Positions 1-8,047 of a stretch of DNA of 19,060 nucleotides are shown one piece after another; the stretch's first letter is position 1, and every line of letters begins with the position of its first letter. The DNA comes from Euryarchaeota archaeon UBA59 (GTDB lineage Archaea > Thermoplasmatota > Poseidoniia > Poseidoniales > Thalassarchaeaceae). Where the stretch lies: assembly GCA_002505495.1 (NCBI GenBank), contig DAVI01000030.1, positions 22,839 through 41,898 of the forward strand. Reading direction: 5' to 3'. The position numbers were made by a program, and so were the translations under genes. A model generated the notes under the pieces. That model worked only from the letters and a program-made list of their open reading frames with translations. It ran no database searches and had not been told where the DNA came from.

Positions 1-89
1 GCTACTGGGAGGAATGGCTAGAATACTGCGGCCCTCTGGCCTCAGTCACTGTGCAATCAACCTCGAGAGAGTTCCGCCAGCCGTCGTGA
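1..89 (+). CDS. Possible 3' end of an upstream gene (partial)
   Basis: Reading from base 3, an open frame enters from the left edge and stops at the TGA at 87-89. Its first visible residues are YWEEWLEY, followed by about 20 unremarkable residues. The aromatic and acidic start resembles the last residues of the next gene (FDEWVE at its C terminus), so this may be the cytoplasmic tail of a similar surface protein. Only 28 residues are visible. The frame starting at base 1 closes at 19-21, and an ORF starting at base 14 has a purine-rich site too close to its ATG, so neither is a better choice. No domain can be assigned. Confidence 0.3.
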   Translation, partial: YWEEWLEYCGPLASVTVQSTSREFRQPS

Positions 90-100
90 GTGAATTGACC

Positions 101-120
101 AAGGGGGAAATAATCCCCTT
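101..120 (+). terminator. Short hairpin, possible terminator of the upstream gene
   Basis: AAGGGG at 101-106 can pair with CCCCTT at 115-120 across an 8-base A/T-rich loop, and three T residues follow (119-121). It lies just past the possible upstream stop at 87-89 and about 50 bases before the SD of the large surface-protein gene. Archaeal termination depends more on U tracts than on stems, and the T run here is short, so the role is tentative. Confidence 0.25.
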
Positions 121-173
121 TAGTAACCATTCAAAGCGCCAAACAGCGAATCGCAATGATGAAAACACAACGA

Positions 174-182
174 GGAGGGTGA
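174..182 (+). promoter_or_regulatory. Shine-Dalgarno site of the large surface-protein gene
   Basis: GGAGGGTGA, a near-complete complement of the 16S rRNA 3' end, lies 7 bases before the ATG at 190. It supports this start over the ATGs at 182 and 200, which are in other frames. The same nine bases occur again at 14622-14630. Confidence 0.75.
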
Positions 183-189
183 TGCCCCT

Positions 190-3100
190 ATGGGGGCATA
201 TGTTCGGGCATTGTTGATGACATTCCTAGTCGTGGGAATTTCCCTATCCTTCATGATGAGTGCCGGTGCGGTTGACGGCGACAACGACGGTCTCGACGAT
301 GATGTAGATGACTGCCCATTCGCGTGGGGTAACAGCAGCGTGGTTTACGCCGGTTGTCCAGACCAGGACGGAGATGGAAATCCAAACTTCGTCGGGACTC
401 AGATTAGTGACTGGGATGATTCAGAGAGGGCGCTGTATGCTAGTGATGGTAGTTCTCGTGCAGTTTCCTGGGCTCCCGATTCAATTCACTTGGTAGGAGG
501 TGGTGGAAGTGATGTGATTCTCTACACCTCAGGCGGGACTACGGTTTCGACACTGTATTCATTCACTGATGAGTATGTGAGGTCATTGGCGTTCTCTCCA
601 AACGGTTCCTATCTCGCAGCAGGCGCCTACTTCAACCATGACGACAATCACTCTCAGATTGTGGTTTTACTGATGGACTGGTCAACCAAGTCGGCCACCC
701 TTCTTGCGAATCTCAGCAGTTTTCACTTTGATGATGTGCCCAGTGTCACTTGGTCATCAAACGGCTCATACCTGTTCACAGGTAGCGGAGAGGGGGAACT
801 ACGACAATTCTCTGCCAATGACAACTGGTCAATGGTAAGGAACTACTCCTACGACCCTGGGGATACTGTCTGGAGCATTGATGCTAGCCCTGATAATCGT
901 CTAATCGCCGGTTTAGCAGCTGGTGGAGAATTGAAAGTCTTTTGGACTAACAACGGTACAAAATACATGGAATTCGCCAATCATACTGGCTCCCATGCTC
1001 TTGGAGTAACTTTCAGTCCAGACGGTCGCTGGTTACTGACTGGTGGGTTTGATAATCGGGTCAATATCTACAATGTCACAAACGCTTCGCATGTAGCTGG
1101 ATTCACCGACTCATCTCGAGATGTCTACTCAATCTCCTTCTCCCCCGACGGCGCATTCTTCGTTGTTGGGGGTGGAGATGACGAGGCGCGTATCTATTTG
1201 AGCCCTGATAATCAAGGAAACATCAGCAACTATTCTTCCATTGCCCAGTTTGGTTCGTTTGGATCGGGCAACAGCCGTGGCGTCAGGGCTATCGTATGGT
1301 CTCCTGATGGCGATAAGGTCGCAGTCGGACAGCAGCGCGGTCGAACAACTGTCTACATCCTGCCTGAGGGTTTCCTACGCATGAAAGGGGATGTCACATC
1401 TGAGTTGATGCTCAATCGCTGGCGCTCCAACTGGCCGGGTGACGGCCGCCCTCTTTCGCACGGAAACATGACCTCATTACAGGTTACGCAGGCGCTGTGC
1501 AATGGCGAGGACTATGTTGCCAACATGATGCATGGGGCCCCACACCACATTGCCGCACCTCAGACGAACTGGAGTGTATCTGGCCTGCTAAACTGCTCAC
1601 TGACCAGCAGAGAGTTGCTCGAGTTGCCGGTTGGAAGAATGCCGGCGTCGCTGTTTGTCAAAGAGAACGGAACTGTTCGGACCTGCTTGGAAACCATGGG
1701 GGGTCTTTCGATGGCCCAGTTACGGTGGATTTTCTCTAATGCAGACCGCCCAACTCTATCTCAGACTGGCTGGGCTCCGGGAATGGACCTGGGTTCAGTC
1801 GTACCCAATGACGATGGTGACGGGAAACGAGAATGGAGCGACCTTCATGCCTCCTGCCCTCCGGAGGATCTCCATGTTACCGGGCGATGGGACAACCGCT
1901 CGGTCCCAATGATGATGGAGCGATTGTTGACTTGTAGCGATTGTCAATTTTCGGAGGGATTCTATTCAGGGTCCAATGAGAGATTCCGCTTCGAAGAGGA
2001 GTCTCGCGCTGACATCATCCTCACAGTCACTCAGTATGACGAGGTTCTCGGCTTCACGGAGTTGATGGTTGTAAATTCCTCTAATGAGGGACTTTGGATA
2101 ATCCCCGTTGCAGACAACTGGACGCATGGTGCTGCCGACCACATCGCTGCTGGAGGGGAAGTAGTCATGCCATCCTACGAGAATAGTTCGAATGGAACTT
2201 GGCCTGTGCAAGACGACTACATGTTCGTCATCAACAAGGAGCAACTTGCTGACCGGCTCAACTTACTCGATTGGATGCTTAGCGATTCTGCGCAGGACCA
2301 GTGGGACGACATCGGATTCGTACGCATGAGCCTACTCGACCGTGTCTACTCATGGGCGAGGATTGGAATCGATATGAAACACCTGCTACCAGACGCAGAC
2401 CAAGACGGTGTTTGGAACGGTGAGGACGAATGTCCCGATACTTTGGTCGGTTGGCTGGCAGACGAATTCGGCTGCGCGGAGTATCAGAAGGACGACGATG
2501 GAGATGGCATATTCAATGACGAGGATGACTGCGATGATGTTGCTGGCCTTTCTTTCTGGCCACTGCGGGGTTGTCCCGACTCCGACGGCGATGGCTGGAT
2601 GAACAGCGTCGACGTGTTCCCTGAAGAATCGAGCCAATGGTCCGACTTGGACGGCGACGGTTTCGGAGACAACTCAAGTGGCTTTGAAGCCGATGAATGC
2701 CCAAGTGTCCCGGGCTTTTCGACTCAGGACCGATTTGGGTGTCCAGACGCCGACGGTGACGGCTGGTCGGACGAAGATGGAGACTGGACGATAGAAGATG
2801 GTGCCGATGAATTCCCCCTCGACCCAAAACAGTGGATCGACACGGACGGTGATGGTTGGGGTGACAACCATTCCTTCCAACTGGACTCGGACGGCCTGAG
2901 AGTCGAGGTCGAAGGTGATGCATTCCCAGACGACCCCACGCAGTGGAGGGATGCCGACGGAGATGGATTTGGGGACACTTTAGGGGGAAATACTCCTGAT
3001 GACTGCCCCACTGCAGCAGGTCTTTCATTCAGGGACAGAATGGGTTGCCCCGACCGTGACTTTGACGGCTGGTCGGACGATGCAGACGCCTTTCCCGACG

Positions 3101-4149
3101 AGGTTACTCAGTGGTCTGACGGCGACGACGACGGCTACGGCGACAATTGGAACGGAGCCTCTCCGGATGAGTGCATTGAAACACCTTACGACGAGCGCAT
3201 GGATGTCAATTCGAACGGTTGTGGGCCGTCTGAAAGAGATAGCGACATAGATGGCATCGTCGATTCAAATGACCTCTGCCCATTCACCCCAATCGAGGAT
3301 GCCCCATGGGTCCACCCTAACGGTTGCGCGGAATCAGAAACCGACTCCGACGGTGATGGCGTTATGAACCCAGTCGACGGCCCTAATGGAATCTTCAAGC
3401 ACGAGCCAAGCCAGTGGGCTGACAGTGACGGTGATGGTTACGGAGACAACTCTTCGGGTGTTGATGGAGATGCATGCCCGAACTACTCGGGTACCTCAAT
3501 TTGGGACCGGGCAGGATGTCTTGACCAAGACTCAGATGGCTACAGCGACCCAGACAATGATTGGCTTCCGAGCCAGGGCGCGGACGCTTGGGCTACCGAG
3601 CCGAGCCAGTGGTCCGACTTTGACGGCGACGGCTACTACGACAACTACGGCGACCCGACTTGGATATCCGGCCGTGAAGCCGACTGGCCCGGCCAATATC
3701 TTGAGGGTGCCAAATACGCTGACGCCTGTCCTACGGAGGCTTCACCATTTGCCGACCCGCCTGGCTGTCCTCCCTATGGTTCTGGTGCCGGTGGTCCAAA
3801 TTATGACAGAGGTTCGTCCTCAAGTGGTAGGTTGCCTGGGGGACTCATCGCCATTGTGGTGGTCGTAGTCCTGGCAATCTGTGGGCTTGTGGGAGCGATT
3901 GTCATGAAACAGCGCAAGCCGAAGAAGACTCGAGGACGGCTTGAGCAGGCGCTGCATGTAGTCGATACCGCCGCTGGCGAATGGGCTGATGGTCAGCGGG
4001 CTGGTGAACACTCTTCATCGGATCCGCCTCCTTCGGAGTCTGAGGGAGAGGTGGGAGACGACGGCGTCGAGTGGCTTGAATGGCCTGTCGATAGCGATCG
4101 CTGGTGGTTCCGCAATGAAGAGGGCCATTTCGACGAATGGGTAGAATGA
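190..4149 (+). CDS. Secreted, membrane-anchored WD40-propeller/TSP3-repeat surface protein
   Basis: This 1319-residue protein is probably displayed outside the cell. Residues 1-27 form a signal peptide with an Ala-Gly-Ala end. A first Asp-rich calcium-type repeat covers about 29-66. Seven propeller blades with the SPDG or SPNG turn follow, starting near residues 90, 130, 184, 227, 270, 312 and 366. Residues 400-730 are an unassigned, Cys-containing region. Residues 733-1193 carry thrombospondin type 3-like repeats (DxDGDG plus DECP...GCPD). A Gly/Ser linker, a membrane helix at about 1217-1238, a basic stop-transfer segment and an acidic, Trp-rich cytoplasmic tail finish the protein. I count 26 N-glycosylation sequons, all before the membrane helix. 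The architecture suggests an adhesin, receptor or cell-surface scaffold; the ligand is unknown. It stands 34 bases before the dehydrogenase gene, with no evidence of shared function. Confidence 0.93.
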   Translation: MGAYVRALLMTFLVVGISLSFMMSAGAVDGDNDGLDDDVDDCPFAWGNSSVVYAGCPDQDGDGNPNFVGTQISDWDDSERALYASDGSSRAVSWAPDSIHLVGGGGSDVILYTSGGTTVSTLYSFTDEYVRSLAFSPNGSYLAAGAYFNHDDNHSQIVVLLMDWSTKSATLLANLSSFHFDDVPSVTWSSNGSYLFTGSGEGELRQFSANDNWSMVRNYSYDPGDTVWSIDASPDNRLIAGLAAGGELKVFWTNNGTKYMEFANHTGSHALGVTFSPDGRWLLTGGFDNRVNIYNVTNASHVAGFTDSSRDVYSISFSPDGAFFVVGGGDDEARIYLSPDNQGNISNYSSIAQFGSFGSGNSRGVRAIVWSPDGDKVAVGQQRGRTTVYILPEGFLRMKGDVTSELMLNRWRSNWPGDGRPLSHGNMTSLQVTQALCNGEDYVANMMHGAPHHIAAPQTNWSVSGLLNCSLTSRELLELPVGRMPASLFVKENGTVRTCLETMGGLSMAQLRWIFSNADRPTLSQTGWAPGMDLGSVVPNDDGDGKREWSDLHASCPPEDLHVTGRWDNRSVPMMMERLLTCSDCQFSEGFYSGSNERFRFEEESRADIILTVTQYDEVLGFTELMVVNSSNEGLWIIPVADNWTHGAADHIAAGGEVVMPSYENSSNGTWPVQDDYMFVINKEQLADRLNLLDWMLSDSAQDQWDDIGFVRMSLLDRVYSWARIGIDMKHLLPDADQDGVWNGEDECPDTLVGWLADEFGCAEYQKDDDGDGIFNDEDDCDDVAGLSFWPLRGCPDSDGDGWMNSVDVFPEESSQWSDLDGDGFGDNSSGFEADECPSVPGFSTQDRFGCPDADGDGWSDEDGDWTIEDGADEFPLDPKQWIDTDGDGWGDNHSFQLDSDGLRVEVEGDAFPDDPTQWRDADGDGFGDTLGGNTPDDCPTAAGLSFRDRMGCPDRDFDGWSDDADAFPDEVTQWSDGDDDGYGDNWNGASPDECIETPYDERMDVNSNGCGPSERDSDIDGIVDSNDLCPFTPIEDAPWVHPNGCAESETDSDGDGVMNPVDGPNGIFKHEPSQWADSDGDGYGDNSSGVDGDACPNYSGTSIWDRAGCLDQDSDGYSDPDNDWLPSQGADAWATEPSQWSDFDGDGYYDNYGDPTWISGREADWPGQYLEGAKYADACPTEASPFADPPGCPPYGSGAGGPNYDRGSSSSGRLPGGLIAIVVVVVLAICGLVGAIVMKQRKPKKTRGRLEQALHVVDTAAGEWADGQRAGEHSSSDPPPSESEGEVGDDGVEWLEWPVDSDRWWFRNEEGHFDEWVE
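2386..3768 (+). repeat. Coding repeat array: TSP3-like Ca-binding modules
   Basis: Within the surface-protein gene (residues 733-1193) two module types alternate. One is DECP...GCPD followed by DGDGW. The other is QWxDxDGDG(F/W/Y)GDN, with copies starting at residues 816, 881, 918, 974, 1075 and 1140, so spacings are irregular (65, 37, 56, 101 and 65 residues). Asp-rich DxDGDG loops are known calcium ligands in thrombospondin type 3 repeats. Codons differ between copies, which points to old divergence rather than fresh tandem duplication. Confidence 0.85.
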
Positions 4150-4152
4150 GAA

Positions 4153-4166
4153 CGGCTATGCAGCCG
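4153..4166 (+). other. Small hairpin after the surface-protein stop
   Basis: CGGCT at 4153-4157 pairs with AGCCG at 4162-4166 around a 4-base loop, starting 4 bases after the TGA at 4147-4149. There is no following T tract. It may be a weak terminator or processing structure, or chance. Confidence 0.2.
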
Positions 4167-4183
4167 ACCTCAGTCGCCATGCC

Positions 4184-5035
4184 ATGAACATCGAGAGCGT
4201 CGGCGTCCTGGGCGCTGGTCAAATGGGCAATGGGATTGCACAGGTTGCAGCCTGTGCTGGGTTTCAGGTGACCATGGTCGACATCAAACAGGAGTATGTC
4301 GACAAAGGCCTCGCCGCCATCGAGCGTTCGCTCGGTAAGCTGGTTGCCAAACAGAGAATGTCTGAGCAAGATGCCGCCTCGGCTCTGGCTCGAGTTTCCA
4401 TTTCCACCGACAAGTCAGCTGTTGCCGACTCTGATTTGGTCGTCGAGGCAATTCCAGAGATTCCCGATCTCAAGTTCTCCACCTTCGCCGAGTTGGATGG
4501 CATCTGTAAGCCATCTACAATCCTCGCCAGCAACACCAGCAGTATCAGCATCAACGAGATTGCAGCAGCAACCTCTCGCCCGGAGAGAGTCATCGGTATG
4601 CACTTCATGAATCCGGTGCCAATCATGAAATTGGTCGAGATCATCAATGGGTCGGAAACTGCTTCAGAGGTCTCCGATGCAGTAGTCGCCGCAGCTGAGA
4701 AAATGGGAAAGGTCGCCCTATGCTGCAATGACTCCCCCGGCTTCATCTCAAACCGACTTCTCTGCCCGATGCTCAATGAGGCAATACTTGCCCTGCAGGA
4801 TGGGGTCGCAGAGGTAGAGGCTATTGATGGAATCATGAAACTAGGAATGAACCACCCAATCGGACCTCTAGCCCTGTCCGATTTGATTGGTCTTGACACC
4901 GTTCTCCACATCATGAATGTCCTGCATGAAGGGTTCGATGACGACAAATACGCGCCGGCCAAACTCCTCGAGGAGATGGTCGCTGATGGAAAACTCGGAA
5001 GAAAGAGCGGACAAGGCTTCTACGACTACTCCTGA
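4184..5035 (+). CDS. hbd: 3-hydroxyacyl-CoA (3-hydroxybutyryl-CoA) dehydrogenase
   Basis: This 283-residue soluble enzyme should oxidise (S)-3-hydroxyacyl-CoA to 3-ketoacyl-CoA with NAD+, or run in reverse, as in beta-oxidation or related C4 pathways. The Rossmann loop GAGQMG lies at residues 10-15, with Asp33 at the end of strand two, which favours NAD over NADP. The SNTSS segment (116-120), His140 and Asn143 in the HFMNP motif, and Glu152 match the family's active site. The C-terminal helical domain carries the usual DSPGF and GRKSGQGFYDY signatures. The length is that of the stand-alone enzyme, with no fused enoyl-CoA hydratase. The first ATG is used because the Rossmann strand begins at residue 5. 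No clear SD precedes it. Chain-length specificity cannot be read from the sequence. Confidence 0.95.
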   Translation: MNIESVGVLGAGQMGNGIAQVAACAGFQVTMVDIKQEYVDKGLAAIERSLGKLVAKQRMSEQDAASALARVSISTDKSAVADSDLVVEAIPEIPDLKFSTFAELDGICKPSTILASNTSSISINEIAAATSRPERVIGMHFMNPVPIMKLVEIINGSETASEVSDAVVAAAEKMGKVALCCNDSPGFISNRLLCPMLNEAILALQDGVAEVEAIDGIMKLGMNHPIGPLALSDLIGLDTVLHIMNVLHEGFDDDKYAPAKLLEEMVADGKLGRKSGQGFYDYS

Positions 5036-5115
5036 CTCCCTCCTTCCGACAGGCTCCACCATCGAAGTAGGTAATGCTGATAAGACCGGATGGTTGGGTA
5101 GAGGTGGGGATTGAG

Positions 5116-5502
5116 ATGCCGGGCACGAACAGAGTCGAGATTCGGACTTTGAAGGTGGGGCGATACGTCGCTCTTGATGACAACGCGTACAAGATATTGA
5201 GCATCTCGAAATCGAAGCCGGGCAAGCACGGTAGCGCCAAGGCGCGCATCGAACTCGAAGACCTGTTCAGCGGCCAGAAGAAGAGTCATGTCGGAACCGT
5301 CACAGACAACATCTACATCCCGATGATCGAGAAGGGTTCGGCAACCGTCACCCACATCATCGATCAGGAGGTGCATGCGATGGACGCCAAGACCTTCGAG
5401 ATGATGGTGCTCCCACTCGATGAGGCGATGAACATCGTCGCCGGCGGCGAAATCATGTGGATGGAAGCGCTGGGTCGCTACAAAATCATCCGTGACCACT
5501 GA
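5116..5502 (+). CDS. eif5A: Translation initiation factor aIF5A
   Basis: This is the archaeal homologue of eIF5A and bacterial EF-P. It binds the ribosome and helps peptide bond formation at difficult sequences such as polyproline. The hypusine loop reads SKPGKHG, placing the modified lysine at residue 37 of 128. The N-terminal SH3-like barrel and the C-terminal OB fold, the latter starting at about residue 70, are both complete. I chose the ATG at 5116 because MPGTNRVEIRTLKVG aligns with family N termini and a GGTGGGG site lies 7 bases upstream. An in-frame ATG at 5074 would add 14 residues with no family counterpart. Modification would need deoxyhypusine synthase, which is not in this window. 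Confidence 0.95.
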   Translation: MPGTNRVEIRTLKVGRYVALDDNAYKILSISKSKPGKHGSAKARIELEDLFSGQKKSHVGTVTDNIYIPMIEKGSATVTHIIDQEVHAMDAKTFEMMVLPLDEAMNIVAGGEIMWMEALGRYKIIRDH

Positions 5503-5568
5503 GGCGGCTCGGCTCGTCGACTCTGCGTCCTTCGGCGCAATCGTATTGTAGAGATGCCTACTGTGACC

Positions 5569-5590
5569 CACCTGCCCTAAGGGGCAGGTG
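5569..5590 (+). promoter_or_regulatory. Perfect 9-bp hairpin directly before the OPT transporter start
   Basis: CACCTGCCC at 5569-5577 pairs fully with GGGCAGGTG at 5582-5590 around a TAAG loop. The 3' arm contains the purine-rich AGGTG, the only SD-like sequence before the ATG at 5596. The stem could act as a terminator after aIF5A, although it lacks a T tract, or it could hide the ribosome site of the transporter gene. Which of these holds cannot be told from sequence. Confidence 0.5.
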
Positions 5591-5595
5591 AGTCC

Positions 5596-8037
5596 ATGGG
5601 GGTGAAGCGTTCTGCCTACCGTCAGCCGGTCACGGCGGACGGATTGAAAGCGATTGAGGACGGCACTCTGACTTGGCTTGACCAAGACATGTACAAGAAT
5701 CTCAACACCGGTCTACTCGAACAATACTTGGAAGAGAAGAACCTAGAAGAGGCGTTTGAAGTCAGCCACTGGTCGCTTGGAAAGGTCCTCATCGGCATTC
5801 TCATCGGAGCTGTTTTCAGCGGCGTCACCGCTTACATCGGACTGAAGATAGGATTGGCTGTCTCAGCGGCCTGGTACATCGCCTATCTGTTTGGAATGGC
5901 GATGCGTTGGTCCCCCTCGGAAGTCAACATCGCGACCAGCGCCACAACAGGAGCGACACACGCCTCGACCGGCTTCATCTTCACCTTTCCAGCGATTTTC
6001 CTTCTCGCCTCCAGTCCTAATTACGAAGTGGCGGGAGGGCACCTGATCAACAATGTTGACACCTTCCAACTAGCCTTCATCGGCATCATCGCGTCGATGT
6101 TCGCCGGCTTCCTCGGGGTGATGTATTTCATCATCTTCAGACGGGTTTGGCTCGTCGAAGACCCACTGCCGATGCCCGGTTTCGAAGCGACCCTGGTCCT
6201 ACTGGACATCGCCTGTGATGTCTCGACCGGCGCAGCGGAACAAGCCAAGGAATCGCTCGCCACCGTAGGTCTCTCAACAGTTGCAACAATGGTTTTCATG
6301 TTCCTGATTGACTATCCCCTCTCTTGGAAGCGCCACATGGACGGCGTTTCCGCATCTCTCATGGATGTAATAGCACAGAAACTTGCCTTCGCCAAGACCG
6401 GCTTCGCGTCAATCTTTAGCCACCATGCGGTTCACCAGCCCGCCGGAGTAAAGACTGTGGTAGGCGAGCACGGCACTTGGGAAGGGGTTTCCAAGGGAGT
6501 GACCTACTACGAAGAGGGGAGCATGAATCCCTTCATGTACACCTACCTCGGAGTCGAACTATCACCCACCCTCTTCGCCATTGGTTGGTTCATGCGGTTG
6601 CGCGTCGCAGTCCTCGTCAACTTGGGGACTCTTGTCGCTTGGTTCTATCTCGTGCCACTTGCTGTAATGCTCGACGTCCCAGTCTACATCGCCAGCATGG
6701 GTGACTACTACCTGCTCTCAGACATCGGAGACCCATCGACCCAACCATACAGTCCATTTGTGCAGATGACGGTATATGGGACTCTTATCAGGGTCGTAGC
6801 TATCGGCGCCATCCTCGGCGGTGGCTTCCTCGGACTCGTCAAGATGGCCCCAACATTCGTCGGTATTTTCGGTGATATCCGGAAAGCGTTCCGAGGCGAA
6901 CAGGGAGAGGAGTACATCGAAGGGAAGGGGTGGTACGAATGGCCGCTCTACCACCTGCCGATTTTCATCCTCATAGCCTTCGTCGCTATGTCAGCCATCT
7001 TCTGGATTGGCGGTTTCCCGTTGATTCCAAGCATGCTCTTCGCTTTCATCGTCGGGATTGCCACCTTCCTACTCGGCGCCATCGCAGTCCGCGTCATGGG
7101 TGAAACCGGAATCGAGCCGGTCAGCGGAACTTCATTCATCGTTCTGCTCGGCCTACTCGGGCTTTTCCTGAACATGCGTGACACCCTAGGCCTAACCAAG
7201 GAGGAGGCGATTCTGATGGGTCTTGTCGGGACTACTGTCTTTGGCTCGGCGATATCGATGTCGGGAACGGTTGTTGGTGACTACAAGAACAGCCTCTACA
7301 TCGGTAACCGGCCCTACCACATCTCGAAGGGGAACATAATGGGGGTGGTCCCTGGAGCCATTCTCGGAGCTGGCGTAGCAATCTTCCTCTCTATGATGCT
7401 GGCGAGTGGTAAGATAAACCTGCTCGCCCCTCAAGCGAACGCCTTCGCCACCTTCACGATTCTTCTTGCCGAGAACGAGGGTAATCTGCAGGCTCTAGGG
7501 CTCGGCTTCGCACTAGGCTGCTTTGTTGAGTGGGCGACTGGAATGGGCACCTCATTCGGGCTCGGCATGTATTTGCCGACTCTAGCCACTTTCCCAATGC
7601 TCATCGGAGGCGGGTTCCGCGACTGGTGGGAGGCGAAGCGACTCAAACCCAAGGTGGAGAAGATTCGCGAGAAGGAGGGTAACAAGGAGGCCGAGCGAGC
7701 GCGGGCAATCATGCTGTTAGGTACCTTCATGCTGGCAGCGGGAATGTTGACCGGCGAGGCCTTCCTCGGTGTGGAGAGTGCGATCTTCGCTGTCGTCGAC
7801 GAATTACCAACAGGTGATCTGGTGGAACTCACCAGTGATGGCGCGCCTGTGTTCGGTCCCGATGGACAGCCTCTGATGGAAAAGGTCGTTATGGGTGACC
7901 TTTCGTGGTACCCATACGCACGGTTTGGCGCCTTCGTGATGCTGAACGTGCTGTTAGCAGGGGCAATCTATGCTCTCTTCCGGAAGGCGGGAATCATAGG
8001 CCCTAAGGACCAGTTGATGGAAGCAGAACTTGGGTGA
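5596..8037 (+). CDS. OPT family oligopeptide transporter
   Basis: This 813-residue polytopic membrane protein belongs to the OPT superfamily, whose members import small peptides or metal-chelate compounds with protons. A hydrophilic N terminus of about 58 residues precedes the first helix. The family segment SGVTAYIGLKIGL lies at residues 75-87 and NIATSATTGATHASTGF at 111-127. Many further hydrophobic helices follow, in line with the 12-16 usual for OPT proteins. A polar insert of about 40 residues, starting near residue 733, separates the last two helices. The gene is first in a cluster with the EamA transporter and surE. Its stop overlaps the SD of the next gene, so they are probably co-transcribed. 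The peptide substrate is an inference from the family. Confidence 0.92.
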   Translation: MGVKRSAYRQPVTADGLKAIEDGTLTWLDQDMYKNLNTGLLEQYLEEKNLEEAFEVSHWSLGKVLIGILIGAVFSGVTAYIGLKIGLAVSAAWYIAYLFGMAMRWSPSEVNIATSATTGATHASTGFIFTFPAIFLLASSPNYEVAGGHLINNVDTFQLAFIGIIASMFAGFLGVMYFIIFRRVWLVEDPLPMPGFEATLVLLDIACDVSTGAAEQAKESLATVGLSTVATMVFMFLIDYPLSWKRHMDGVSASLMDVIAQKLAFAKTGFASIFSHHAVHQPAGVKTVVGEHGTWEGVSKGVTYYEEGSMNPFMYTYLGVELSPTLFAIGWFMRLRVAVLVNLGTLVAWFYLVPLAVMLDVPVYIASMGDYYLLSDIGDPSTQPYSPFVQMTVYGTLIRVVAIGAILGGGFLGLVKMAPTFVGIFGDIRKAFRGEQGEEYIEGKGWYEWPLYHLPIFILIAFVAMSAIFWIGGFPLIPSMLFAFIVGIATFLLGAIAVRVMGETGIEPVSGTSFIVLLGLLGLFLNMRDTLGLTKEEAILMGLVGTTVFGSAISMSGTVVGDYKNSLYIGNRPYHISKGNIMGVVPGAILGAGVAIFLSMMLASGKINLLAPQANAFATFTILLAENEGNLQALGLGFALGCFVEWATGMGTSFGLGMYLPTLATFPMLIGGGFRDWWEAKRLKPKVEKIREKEGNKEAERARAIMLLGTFMLAAGMLTGEAFLGVESAIFAVVDELPTGDLVELTSDGAPVFGPDGQPLMEKVVMGDLSWYPYARFGAFVMLNVLLAGAIYALFRKAGIIGPKDQLMEAELG

Positions 8038-8041
8038 GGTG
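8036..8041 (+). promoter_or_regulatory. Shine-Dalgarno site of the EamA transporter, overlapping the OPT stop
   Basis: GAGGTG lies 6 bases before the GTG at 8048 and overlaps the OPT stop codon at 8035-8037. It decides the start of the next gene and suggests translational coupling. Confidence 0.55.
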
Positions 8042-8047
8042 GGGCGC

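Noticed and set aside
14..217. 67-residue ORF on the plus strand before the surface-protein gene
   Set aside because: Its purine-rich site is one base from the ATG, its residues show no domain, and it overlaps the well-supported start and SD at 174-190.
2513..3028. 171-residue minus-strand ORF inside the TSP3 region
   Set aside because: It is the shadow of the repeated GAC/GAT codons on the opposite strand; its Arg/His/Ser-rich product has no family look.
3386..3868. 160-residue plus-strand ORF in another frame of the TSP3 region
   Set aside because: The Thr/Met-rich product is an out-of-frame reading of the DGDG repeats.
5074..5115. In-frame upstream ATG that would lengthen aIF5A by 14 residues
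   Set aside because: Family proteins start at the MPG position, and the SD is placed for the ATG at 5116.
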